Shown: positions 37,614-48,197 of the stretch, in pieces | How the letters are laid out: each line of letters starts with the position of its first letter | Position numbering within the stretch: the stretch's first letter is position 1 | From: Stratiolaelaps scimitus | Lineage: Eukaryota; Arthropoda; Arachnida; Mesostigmata; Laelapidae | DNA: 64,000 nt | Assembly (NCBI GenBank): GCA_019614645.1 | Contig: JABWDB010000035.1 | Coordinates: 3,596,001-3,660,000 of the forward strand | Reading direction: 5' to 3' | The notes under the pieces: model-generated | Database searches by the model: none | Told to the model about the DNA's origin: nothing | What the model saw: the letters and a program-made list of their open reading frames with translations, nothing else | Made by a program: the position numbers and the translations under genes

Positions 37614-38207
37614 TTAAATACATTTTTTGTCATGACAGACGTGACCCTTGCAGCACTTCGTTTTGTCGTCGCATGCCTGAAATAACACAGATAATAGATT
37701 TCAACGATGAAGTTAGATCTTCATCATGGGATTGCGGAACGGTGTTGACACATGAATCTCTTTCGCAATTTTTTTTTGTTCGAGTACTATTTGAAGTCAT
37801 TGCCGTCATATACAACATGCATTGGTCATGACTATGGTGAAGGGCTTTTTTTTTTTTTTTTCTGACAGGCCGCAGCTCTTAACCTCTAGGTGAAGGGCTT
37901 GAAGCCTTCGAAGGAGCCACAGGTAATAAATTAGCAAACATTGTGTGTACTAATCATAGTAATATTAACCGATTGCCGTGTTAGCCACCCAGATATCTGT
38001 GAAATTTAATTAAAACCACGTTTAGTGCCAGCCTCGTCGATAGGCTGCCGCGGTACTAGCGGTATAATCTATATTAATCAGTTGAAATCATTAAATGAAA
38101 TGAATGAAGACTACCTGATTGAGGACCCCGCACTGCTGGGCGAAGATCACCTGAACAATGCAAAGCAACAGTAGAAAACGTAGAAGATATCCAAGGGGCG
38201 ACATCAT
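37614..38207 (-). CDS. Small secreted six-cysteine peptide with cystine-knot (knottin) spacing, 2 exons
   Basis: Exon 1 is 38207-38115 (31 codons) and exon 2 is 37676-37614 (20 codons plus TAA). The intron has a CAG|GTAGTC donor and a TTTCAG acceptor, with phase 0 at both ends. The 51-aa product starts with a clear signal peptide: Met-Met, a basic residue, then LLLLCIVQVIFA, with cleavage likely after Ala23. The mature peptide of about 28 aa is QQC-x6-C-x5-CC-x4-C-x4-C-Ile-stop (blocks TKCCKGHVC and HDKKC). C-x6-C-x5-CC-x4-C-x4-C is the inhibitor-cystine-knot pattern found in many arthropod peptides with ion-channel, protease-inhibitor, hormone or defence roles; the sequence does not say which. 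There is no propeptide between signal and mature parts. A candidate secreted-protein exon starts 267 bp away on the other strand. The gene is too short and split to be found as an ORF. Confidence 0.72.
37836..37900 (-). mobile_element. Tiny poly(A)-tailed retroposed insertion with 12-bp target duplication
   Basis: Inside the knottin gene intron, GGTGAAGGGCTT occurs at 37836..37847 and again, identical, at 37889..37900. Between them lies (minus sense) a unique stretch of about 27 nt, TAGAGGTTAAGAGCTGCGGC then CTGTCAG, followed by a run of A residues. A poly(A) tail abutting a perfect 12-bp direct repeat is the mark of LINE-mediated insertion of a very short, 5'-truncated transcript. Confidence 0.75.
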
Positions 38208-38473
38208 TATTAGTCTCGGCGGTGAATCAACGTGAGGTCGAGTATAAACAGGTTGGCCGTTTCTCTTTCGAGGCACGTTTGTGTAGATTCATTATATTGC
38301 ACTGGCTATTTAAAGCGGCAGACGGCGCTTTCGGGGAGAGAGCCACAGGCAAACATGCCTGAGGTTTCTGTCCCGTACGTCAACCACCCCCTTTACCGCC
38401 GCCGCCTCCGCCGGCTGATACCTGAGATGATTGTCGACAGGAAATTAACCAAAGCGACATAGAATCCATTATA

Positions 38474-38671
38474 ATGCTCTCTCGGTCAATGCCGTATCCA
38501 TCTATTGCTAGCGTCAATACTACTGCTGTAGTCTTGCTACCCTTGCTGCTCACGTATTCTGGTTCAGCTTTCACATGTGTTATCACTGGTGGTGACATTG
38601 AATACTCTAGCCTTTACTCTTTCGCGAGTTCAATGTTCAAGTCCACCAGACGTTTCGTCAAGGACGACATC
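38474..38671 (+). CDS. Candidate first exon of a secreted protein
   Basis: A 66-codon open frame with an early hydrophobic stretch (TTAVVLLPLLLTYSGSAFTC) that looks like a signal peptide with cleavage near the Ser-Ala-Phe. It ends exactly at a consensus donor (GACATC|GTAAGTG), phase 0. A second ATG at 38489 (MPYPSIASVN) sits closer to the hydrophobic core. It is divergent from the knottin gene, with 267 bp between start codons, so the two could share a promoter. I could not find a following exon and recognise no family. Confidence 0.35.
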
Positions 38672-40649
38672 GTAAGTGTTTTTATTTAGATTATATAAAT
38701 CGAGTCGACGAAATCAAATGTATGCGCTTGTAGGAGGGCAAATCTTAATTGGAAAAAAAAAATCTTAATTGAAAATGAGTATCCATGACGATAGCACTGT
38801 ATGTTCTGAGTGACGTAGAGAAATAATAGATGCATTGGTCGTTCTTGCTACAACTGTTGAATTAAACCGCTAGTCACAACTATCCGTGATTAACGTGTTT
38901 AGAGGTCGTGGCTTGCTTTTTTCTGCATTTTCCCCGCTCGAAAACGTAACGCACTAAATTGCATCGATATCGTTTCGCCTATTTAATGATCAATTATTAT
39001 TAGCAGCCGGTAATCGTCCATGCGCACAACAAATATTGATCTGGCCTTAGCAAAATGGTTCATGTCGTGACGGTAAAAAAAATTCGGACAGGGATCTCTT
39101 TTGTCGTATTTACATTACATAATTTTTTTTTTCAATTCAATTATTTTTTTATTGACGGAACTGCGAAATATTAAAACGCTTAAGTTCTCGTATTAAAAAA
39201 TAAGATAAAAAGAGCGATCACCAAAGTATTTCACAAGGTAAGGTAGGCAATAAAATGAAATATTTAGAAAATTTGATACTAGAGCATCGAAAGTCGATAC
39301 CGACGTCTCTTGTGCATTCGAAAACATTTAAAGGACAATCATTCTAGATGAAATGCTACTCAATCTCTTAGATGCTACCAGCCATGCAAATTTTGCTGGG
39401 AGATGACACCCGCTTTGGAACGACCTCGTGACCACCAGACGAGTTAAACTGTCCATCCCAAATAAGAGCTTCCAGTGCAAGTGTATCGCTGTCATCTTTG
39501 TTGTTGATGGCTGAATTAACTGAAAGTCAAAGTCTTTCTTTATTTAAGATTACAAACTTATAGCATCGCAACGAGGGAAGAGAATTGCCCTCTCAATTCT
39601 CAACTTGTCAAGCACTGTTAGCTTTTGTTTATTACGACCTAATGGAAGTTTTAGACCAAAACATTCTTTTTTTTTATGGTTGGTTTTGGGAACGTTTAAT
39701 GCACATGCGTGAACACAGAACAGCCTCTAGCCACCACCTAGCGTGAGACTCTTAAACTTACTAAAACCCGTTTTTCCCCTCCCCCCACCTCTAGTCGGTT
39801 TGGAACGGCGTAAGCAATACTTCAAAGCAACGGGTGAGACCGAAGCGTTCTAGCAACTCTCAACGTCACTCGCTTCGCTAAGATGATAAGCTCAAATTTG
39901 TTGAGATACTATCCAATATAGCTGATTTATGGATCCATAGCCGCACGCCAGCGTATAGGGACCTTACAAAAAAAAAACGACAACTTACGCATACAGATAC
40001 CAAGCAACTTATTTTGCCTCAACTTATCGAAACAACTCGAAGCAATTGTTCTCTAATGTAAAACTATCTAATTTCACCATTTTATTAATATTCAATACGA
40101 AATATGTATTATGGTAAATGTCGAGATTTATTAGGAACAAGCTGGAACTACTCCGTTTCACAAGTTACTCGATTGCAAACTTTGCCAAGTTACCAGCAAG
40201 AGACAGATGAGAATTTTTACATTATATCTGTCTTGTCCATGCTACACCCTATTTGATGAAGTGTTATTATTATTATTATTGTTATTTTTGTTATATGTTG
40301 AGCGGTTGCGTCTTGTGACACACGATCCTATCCATTCGCCTCGTTCGACCAATCCCATACATTCAACGAGTATACACAATATGAATAAATCTCTATCCCT
40401 TGTGGCTTGATAATGACAATGTACATTGGCCGAAGCACCATCGTACTTCACATGTATATACATACAGTATAGACAAACGAACAGGATAGGGGCTCCTGCA
40501 AGATTTGGATACGGTAGACGAAATATACAGCAAGTTATATTTGCATGGTGTGTGCGTGCATCCTTATGTGTCTTTCTGTATACGGATCAAGGTCCTTTGA
40601 GACAGCTTGTAATGTTGAAGCGAAGTGATTCGTTTGAGTTTCTTTCATT

Positions 40650-40695
<46 letters not shown>

Positions 40696-42290
40696 TCGTG
40701 CTCCTGCATATTACTAGAAACACTCATTGTTTTATTTAATAATGAATATAATTATAAGAGTGAAGTAATGAAATCGATTTTGACTATCCGATGACGCGCC
40801 CATTGAACAATGCCGCCATAGACATTGCCATACTTCCGTCTCTCTGTTCAAGCATCAAATACAGGGTTTAGATTTTTTGCTGCCGGTTGCATTCTGCTAT
40901 TGACAGGTTCGTTCAAATGAGACTGTGTGCTTGATGTGTATGAACAAACTCATCAATCTCAGTTAGAACGTACAAACACAAGGCCGACTCAGTGTCGTAA
41001 TAATAATAATAATAAGCTTGGACAGTGCGTACGCTTTGCGTAAATAAAGACCATGCGAAGACAAATGGTTCCTTCCATACGGCACTGTTACAATTTCACC
41101 TATCTTGTGTTCAAGTTCCGCTTACAAGCAAATCTCAAATGAGAAATATGTAACTCTTATGGTCTGTCAAGCTACGACGAGCAAAACTTGTTACATTCGT
41201 CAAATGATGAAAGCTTGTTCGATGTAATATGTCGGGAGTGCCGCAAAATATCACACAACCGCGTAAATGTTCTGAGAATATCGACTCGAACAGAGAGAGT
41301 GTCTCCAAAGCAAAGGCGGGTGTAAAACAATCGCCTGTATGAAATGATGATGCCATATTACTTTAATTGGTTCTTTACTGCACGAAACGAACATACGCAT
41401 GTAGACACTCTACAGAGAGAGATCGGCGTACCCGGCAAAGACAAACAAGCGTCCCTACGTCCCCTGTAGATATTCAGTTGTATCTCCAGCTTCATGCACA
41501 GATTCACCCGTCGAAACAATCATACCTCACCTTTCATTGAGGCCACTCTGTCTGTGATGAATGGAGTGTCCGCCGATTACACGACGGACACTTCGCCTGC
41601 TTGGGTAAAATGGCAAATCATTTGTGCCGCTGTGCGACCGACGGACGAACAAAACAAAAAAAGGGGCTAAGCTAAACCAACGATTTCGTGGGGCTGCGGG
41701 AATCGCTAGTGTAGGATATGCTACTTCAATCTAAATCAGAAATATATCTTCCATCTTACCTATCTTCTATTCATTTTATTGTAAAGGGTGCTCACTTGAA
41801 ATGCATGACCTGCGTTGAAAGAGAGAAACCCAGTGAAAATAACTACGCATCCAAGTAATTCCTAACCGGCTTGTTCACACGAGATGAGCGTCTACGCTAG
41901 AACTCGCTATCTTCCTTCTACATGTGACTATAGCAGTGACCGGGTAAGCTTAGGCTAATTCTAACGAATACTATACTGCTATGGGTATATGTAGCTGCCA
42001 AACCCAATAAATTAAATACATGTCCATGTGGCGTCGTAAGACCGCACAGGCAACACTCAAGCGTGAAAGTAGTTTAGCTAAATTCAACCTCTTGATAACA
42101 TGTGACTTGTTTCTTTGCGCTTTTTGAAGCGACACGAATTTGTACATTCTAAACACACTCATGAGCTCATCATCAAAATTCTCCGGAGCGCTACAACGAA
42201 ACGGCGATCTATTCTTATTATGATTATCTATTGTTATTGCTATGTTCCTAATTATAGTTGGCTAAATGCTATAATTAGTCACGTGTCTGT
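38672..42290. other. Intergenic, no gene seen
   Basis: About 3.6 kb of AT-rich sequence. Contains (ATT)n at 40264..40290, (TA)n at 40653..40690 and (AAT)n near 40998..41015. Frames at 40207..40794 and 41135..41356 are built on these repeats or lack domains. A continuation of the exon ending at 38671 may be hidden here. Confidence 0.4.
40653..40690. repeat. (TA)n microsatellite
   Basis: A pure TA run that creates the Ile-Tyr repeat in an overlapping chance ORF. Confidence 0.9.
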
Positions 42291-42295
42291 GATTG

Positions 42296-43777
42296 TTATT
42301 GTTGTTGAGCCTGAAGATGGTGTCTCCCTTCGTTCGATTTCTCCTCAGAAATCGCCTTCGGTTGACCAAGCGCAGTCCACGTGAAGGCTTTGCAGGCCTT
42401 CCGCTCATCAAATAACACCGGCCTACTTCGCGACAGGTAATAATCGGAAGGTGCGTGGCACTCGAAGCTCATCGACGCGAGTTCCCGGGGAAAATCCTCC
42501 TCCGGACCTGCCATAGAAGCACAAAATAGATAATGAAAACGAGACTCGGCCATTTCCAAGGTCAAACCATGCACAGATATGAAGAACTACCACATTATTG
42601 TATTATGGGAAATACATTTAATATCATCGCAAATACTTAGCCCTTAACTACATTCATTTACACGGTTGGCCGTTGTGGTACGAGGCAGACACACACACAC
42701 AGACACTCGATATCCACGAAATGACTCCTAACTCGTCTGTAACTGCTGGTGGAAGTGGTTGCCCCTCACCTATGACGAAGGAGGCTGGATCAAAGGAACC
42801 ATCTGCTGGACTCCGCTCGCTGGGAATCAGCCAAGAGATCGTCGCACTCAACTGGCCAAACTGGTCAACAAGAAACGATCGCAGCTGGGCATAGTAAATA
42901 TCACCATCGTCTCCGAGCATCGACACGATGTCGCCCGACTGTTGAACGTGAACCAAGCGAAGAACAAGCGAGTTACACCACTGTCGGAGCAATAACTGGA
43001 CGACACACTACAATGAGGGATCAATCTTGTTAGATCAATAATCACTAAGAAGAATAACGATGAATAAAATCGCCCTACCTGAAGATAGCTGCCTTTATGC
43101 CGAACGTAGGGGGTTGTGATGAAGTGTGCGACCGATGGAGCCGTCTTCGTTGGGGCCGTTCGTTTGAACAATACTGTTCGCCGGCCTTTAACTAAACTCT
43201 TCACGCTTTTCGCAGTTTTCATCCGAGTGCCCTTTCGAACCTGCACATTTCCAGAAAGTGTCAAACAAATTGATTAATAACAATCTGTTTTCGATCTGTG
43301 TTCGCCCTAGGAACAAGCGAGGTAGCATCGACAACTGCATCATCTGCGCGATGGTATAATTATTATATTATAATAATAATAATTCCTTGTTTAATACACT
43401 CAAATGTGTTTGCAATATATATATATATATATATATCCATTAATAATACTCGTACTTCTCTTTTACGTGGGCTGGGTGGTCTCGCGCCTCGGCCTTCCTC
43501 CGTTTCGGGTCCATCATCACCCTCCTCATTATCAACGCTGCCCATCGGCGTCGCGGGAGATTCGCTTCCACCCTATACAATAACGCACGCGAAGCACACA
43601 GTGTGTACACAGTTTTCATTGCCATTAAATATCAACAGAATGAATAGGAAATCGACGTTGAGGTTACAATAGTAATACTAGTAATAAATATAACTCTGCA
43701 CATTCATAAGGCCGTCAATGAACTGCTTCCAGAAAACTGGAGAGTCAATTTCTAATAGATGGCATTTCAAAGTCCCG

Positions 43778-43825
<48 letters not shown>

Positions 43826-44243
43826 ACGTGGGTAACGTAATTTATTAAAATCTTGCAAAAGCATAGAAAATGAAGAATTATACTACATTATAGATATATC
43901 GTGGATGTTTTGTCGAAATTCAATTACTCAACGAGAAACTGCAACTCCAAAGGAAACACTCGAGAGGCTTCCGAATCAAGTGAATGAAAAATACTACGGT
44001 ACGTCAACTTGGCAAACGTTACAATCGACTATGTACCTGGGAAGCATCCTCTTCAGGTTCCTCTTTGCTGACCATTTGCTCAAGTGAGTGGCTGTTACCG
44101 TTGCCCGATGTACTTCCTGAATTTGTCGAGCAAGAACTCACGCACGCAACGCAAAGCAAGCCGCCGTCACTGGCCGTACGCCAGAACAGGGATCTTCTGC
44201 TGCCACATTTTGAACACTCAACCTTGTGCTTGACGCACGACAC
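42296..44243 (-). CDS. GATAD1: GATA zinc finger domain-containing protein 1 (GATAD1), exons 2 to last
   Basis: Chromatin-associated protein that in vertebrates binds H3K4me3-containing complexes. Coding exons: 44243-44037, 43572-43456, 43240-43079, 42938-42770, 42507-42296. All boundaries are GT-AG and the phases are consistent, giving 288 codons from the first acceptor (human protein 269 aa). Exon 2 carries the GATA-type finger CSKC-x17-CVAC. Exon 3 is acidic and Pro/Arg-rich. Exon 4 has the basic stretch GRRTVLFKRTAPTKTAP. Exons 5 and 6 carry the conserved C-terminal block: SGDIVSMLGDDGDIYYAQLR, TISWLIPSERSP, FDPASFVIG, then GPEEDFPREL and FECHAPSDYYLSRS. An in-frame TAG precedes the first exon listed, so the start codon must be in an upstream exon, possibly the Ala-rich ORF at 45.4-46.1 kb or a very short exon that I cannot see. 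Confidence 0.92.
43781..43822. repeat. (TA)n microsatellite
   Basis: A pure TA run in the GATAD1 intron between exons 2 and 3. A shorter run lies in the next intron at about 43417..43438. Confidence 0.9.
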
Positions 44244-44249
44244 CTAGGG

Positions 44250-45415
44250 AAACAAAGTGCAGAGAAAGGCCAATTGGTGTTCCAACAATTGGAACACGAC
44301 ACACACAAACACACACACACACGCATACACAACAAATGAACAGCAATAGTTAAAGATTGTGTGTATATCTATTCATTGTAGGTACCGAATAGCAAAATGA
44401 TGAGTAAACTCGAGCGAATCCTATCGCTATTGGTGTAAAAACAACGGTGTCTTCGAACAAAGCGACCAGCTTGCTTATCCATAGAGACAGACTGTAGGAT
44501 TAATTGTCGCGGATCTCATATTCACTTGTATGAAAAGGACATTGATTCAACGAATAGGCTGATCGGAATATTGAGGCTGATCGAAAAATAACGATTCGAA
44601 ACTTTTTCTCCCAAGATGTAACTGTACGAAATAAAATCCGGCCCGAAGGCATGCAACACAAATAGGCCTTAGGATACAACATTGCTAAGTGTCTAGCACC
44701 TGATCTATGGGATCGACTGATCATCGCATGAACGCGATTAAACCTACACGCTTCATGGGTCTCATGTCCCTTGAAATCTGTTTGCTTGGCAGATTCCCGT
44801 TTGTCGAGTCAAGATGAAGTCTTCCGTCTCAACACACCGCAAAGCATCAGCAATTCACGGCTGTTGACCCCCACCGTTACGTCGCTATGGCTTTCACACA
44901 ATGGCACGAAGCAGTAAACTACAAAATATGAGTTTTCCATTAGAATAGAGAAGGTCACAACTCATTCGAACGGCACCTTACGAACACGGTAGAGTTATCG
45001 CCTATGTTTTGTTCCTTGTTGCTTGACGATGCAAACGATTTTTACAACGACACACAATCACTTCAGCACTCATAACTTACTTTGTACGACTGGCAGAGAC
45101 AATTGAAAATGGATGTAGGCAACACAACACGCGGTAGAGATAATCCTACATGTCACATGCATGCCATTATACATTCATTACTTGCAGGCAATTAGTGAAT
45201 GATTCGAAAGGGTCCGTTCTTCGATTAACGTAAAAGCGCAAACGGAACGAACGCTCATTCTGCCATGGGCGTCTGATACACCAATCTGTTTCGGTCGACA
45301 CCACTATATCCAGTTATCGAGTAAATCTGCTTTTTCACTGTGGTCGAGTCACGCATCTCCATAACACGTTCATATAGCTTACCCGTCGACGCAAACATCA
45401 TTGCACAGAATTGCA
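44250..45415. other. Upstream of GATAD1 exon 2, no gene seen
   Basis: If the Ala-rich ORF is exon 1 of GATAD1, this is its intron. An (AC)n-like run lies at 44298..44324. The minus-strand frame 44500..44724 has no recognisable feature. Confidence 0.35.
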
Positions 45416-45419
45416 ACAA

Positions 45420-46112
45420 TTAGCCTGCTTCTATTTGCTGGCTAGCTATCAAGCTGCCACAACCAACACGACGATCGCAGCAGCTTCTAATACTAATCCG
45501 ATAACTATTATTATTATTACTACTACCACTAACCGTAACGTGGCCGACAGTCGGTTGTTCTCTATCGGACGAATTCGACGACTCTGATCGGGTGTCTCCG
45601 TGATTATCGCTGCTAGGGCCACCCCCTTTTGAATCGGATCCGCACTCGTCTTCAGCTATTGTCCGGCAAAGCCCGCCAGTACCGCCACAGCCATCATCAC
45701 CATCAGCCGCAGCAACAGCAACATCAGCAGAAGCACTATCACCGCTTGTCTGGTGGCCACTACCGCTGTCCTCATCGTCATCTGCTGCTGCTATGCAATA
45801 GGCTCTCGTCTCAGAAAGTCTGGGAGAAGCAGTGGCGGCAGTGGCGGCGGCCGCGGCTTCGGTGGCTATAACAGCAGCAGCAGCCGCAGCAGCAGCTGCT
45901 GCTTTTTCTTCTGCGGCAACCGCTGCAGTCGCTTGTGCAGCAATATCGGAGGTGGCCGCGGCCACAACCTCGTCATCATTTTGTTCGCTGCTCGCACTCT
46001 GAGAGGTAACCGCCTCTTCTTCGCGGACAACGACGACAACAGCAATTTCGTCCCGACCCTCCTCAGGTGGGGTGGCGGAGACTTCGGATGATTTGGCCTC
46101 TGTCTCATCCAT
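45420..46112 (-). CDS. Ala/acidic/Ser-rich ORF, possible N-terminal exon of GATAD1
   Basis: A 230-codon ATG-to-stop frame on the minus strand. It has an acidic start (MDETEAKSSE), a VVVVV run, a poly-Ala region with a run of ten Ala, then Asp/Gly/Ser-rich disordered sequence with CGGTGGLC, and an NNNN stretch. There is no fold or known family. The region is GC-rich compared with its surroundings, as expected of a promoter-proximal exon. A phase-0 GTTAGT donor near 45536 (after VGHVT) could splice into GATAD1 exon 2 (VSCVKHKVEC); if so, the last 38 codons are intron. Alternatively it is a separate single-exon gene. The opposite-strand frames here are shadows. Confidence 0.4.
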   Translation of the reverse strand: MDETEAKSSEVSATPPEEGRDEIAVVVVVREEEAVTSQSASSEQNDDEVVAAATSDIAAQATAAVAAEEKAAAAAAAAAAVIATEAAAAATAATASPRLSETRAYCIAAADDDEDSGSGHQTSGDSASADVAVAAADGDDGCGGTGGLCRTIAEDECGSDSKGGGPSSDNHGDTRSESSNSSDREQPTVGHVTVSGSSNNNNSYRISIRSCCDRRVGCGSLIASQQIEAG

Positions 46113-47640
46113 GATCTCGCGGTCGCCCCGGGCAGAGAAGATCGTGTCACGGGGTGGGCGGTAATTATTTTATGTTACTGTTACTCCTATTGTTATATAG
46201 GGTAGGTAAGGTTTCTAGTGAGCTGTCCGAAAACAGTCCACCTATTCTGCCCGCTGTCCGGAATGACTATCCGAACTCTGAGCTTAGTAGCTAATCAGTG
46301 CTAACTGACCACTTTCATGATACGCGAACGGGTTGTTCAACGGTTGTTGTTGTCGATGACCGCATAATCTACCGATAATGACATTAGTGCCGACCATTCG
46401 GAAAGGTTCGCAATCTGTGGTTCTCAACCGACTTGAGAGATGATCCATCACATAGACGAGCAGTCCAGAGAACAGTGCAGAGAACACCAACTACAGCGGG
46501 TCTATCGGAATATTTCCATTGACGTACAGTCGTTGGCTCGGAACGGTGAATGCCAGCACATTCATCAGAGTTGCACTAGCACAATGGGATGTTTCTTAGC
46601 GTCCGCATCGATTTCGCTGGGTGACCGATCCCTCTGTATCAATGCTGAATTACAGTCGCGCAAACTGTTCGAACAGTTCGACATTTAGGCTGGGAGATGG
46701 ATGGCTCCGTTTCGAAGACGAGAATCAAAATAAATGAATGAACGAATTCGGCCGATCGCGTCTCGGCGACAACGGACGAGTCAAGCTCAGCCGCCCGGAG
46801 TTGGACCCGGTAGCGAGTCATCATCGCGAGAGCGCGTTTGACTCTTGGCGCGTTATTCAAACAACGGAAGTAATTGAAATCATGCTTCGTAATCACGCAT
46901 CGCTTGACGTGAGATACTTGAACCATGAACAACGTCGTCGAGTTGTGAGTGTACCCCATGGAAAGAAATGAAGGGAGAGTGTTACAAGTAGTCCCACTGT
47001 ATGAACAATATGCCATACAAGAGTTTACGCAACAATTTGACGATTTGTACCGGAAAAGTCCGAGGCATGACATATAGGGGAATAGTTGAGGGTCAGCTCA
47101 AAGAATATTTGTAATCGAAGGATGGCAAGCACTAAGCCAGTTGTTGTCTACCAATAAAAAAGGCCAAATCCGTATTTTATTCACTTCCGCCCATCTAGGA
47201 TCGAGTCAGCCACCAACGGTGACTCTTTTAATACGGTGTACCCATCTTCAGGATCTTTTCTTATTTATCTTCTATCTCGATGAGTACATTTGCATCAACA
47301 CTGCCCTAAGCTAGCTATCGCCTTAGCTGGTATTTGAAGAGTTCAATTTTCTCAATGCAAAAGAATGTCTTCCCTTTTTTCAGTTCATGTGTGGCTTATG
47401 CTATCGAATCCTTTCGACTTAATCATAACAATAATAATAAAATTCTACCTGTCCTGAAATTGCAAAAAGAGCATCACGATATTTTCCACACCTCTCTCCC
47501 TCAGAGCCGTGTATATTGTACTAGTGCGGGGATCGGGTCGAGACTGGCTTTTTGTTCTACAAGCACGGACCTAAAGGTTCTTTAGGCTGACTCTCAGCTG
47601 TTGTCCTTTGTAACAGGTCTCGGCTCTGAACATTTAAGCA
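46113..47640. other. Region upstream of the Ala-rich ORF, no confirmed gene
   Basis: The first about 850 bp is GC-richer and has short open frames on both strands. The plus-strand frame 46738..46971 ends near a GTGAGT donor (about 46944) and could be a 5' exon of a divergent gene, but no further exon is seen. The rest is AT-rich and featureless. Confidence 0.25.
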
Positions 47641-47679
47641 TTACAACGAGAACATGTCGTGCCCAGCCTGCCGAAACTT

Positions 47680-47805
47680 TATTTTTGAACCGTGTCCTCA
47701 GGAGGGACATATGGTTTGGGTTCAAATCTTGTCAGATGCTGAGAATCTTTGGATTTCTTTATGGCTTTCTTTATCTCTAGATTCTTGCCAAATAGGACAC
47801 GATTA
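47680..47805 (+). repeat. tRNA-derived SINE copy 2
   Basis: GGAGGGACATATGGTTTGGG then TTCAAATC (B-box-like, 47718..47728) is followed by GAATCTTTGG...TTTCTTTATCTCTAGATTCTTGCCA. The order and sequence match the copy at 29.19-29.27 kb by eye, with one short extra block (ATTTCTTTATGG). The 5' half is less well preserved. Confidence 0.6.
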
Positions 47806-47974
47806 CAAAGTTGTTCTGATCGAGGAGATATTTTTCAGATCTTTCCGCGCGTGAAACCATCTTACCAAGAGCAAAATGTGCATGACTGCCACAATTGTGC
47901 ATTAAATACTGTAGAGAAGTCAATAAATGTTTCCATTTATTATCCGGTGTAATATATTAAATCAAGTTCTTTCA

Positions 47975-48197
47975 TAGCGCCGCCTAGTGCCGAGAGTGCT
48001 ACGTCACTGCAGCACTGATTAGCAAGTGTGAGACGATAGAGAGTAGTCGTTAACAAGCCGCCGTGTAGAGTACAGTGTAGACCCGCTAATAAGCTCTACT
48101 ACATATTGGAGTATTGTGTAAGCCGACGCCAACTGTTTTCTTTTGTCACTAAGCATCCTAGTTATCCCCTTCGCCCATTTCAGGCCCTTTCCTGACA
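47975..48197 (+). repeat. Left terminal repeat of the Ty3/gypsy element
   Basis: 223 bp matching 51822..52044 with only a few substitutions. Both start TAGC(G/A)CCGCCTAGTGCCG and end CCCTTTCCTGACA. A TG start and a flanking target duplication are not evident, so the true LTR may begin elsewhere. No primer-binding site follows; the sequence jumps straight to the Gag zinc knuckle, so the 5' part of the element is deleted. Confidence 0.85.

Noticed and set aside
40653..40690. Regularly spaced repeats as a CRISPR array or satellite
   Set aside because: Here and elsewhere these are simple TA or ATT microsatellites without repeat-spacer structure, in a eukaryotic genome.
42673..42995. Plus-strand ORFs at the GATAD1 locus
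   Set aside because: Shadows of GATAD1 exon 5 on the minus strand.
45629..46091. Plus-strand His/Gln-rich and Ser/Arg-rich ORFs
   Set aside because: They are complements of the repetitive Ala/Asp-rich frame. The minus frame has the ATG and the acidic start, though neither is proven.
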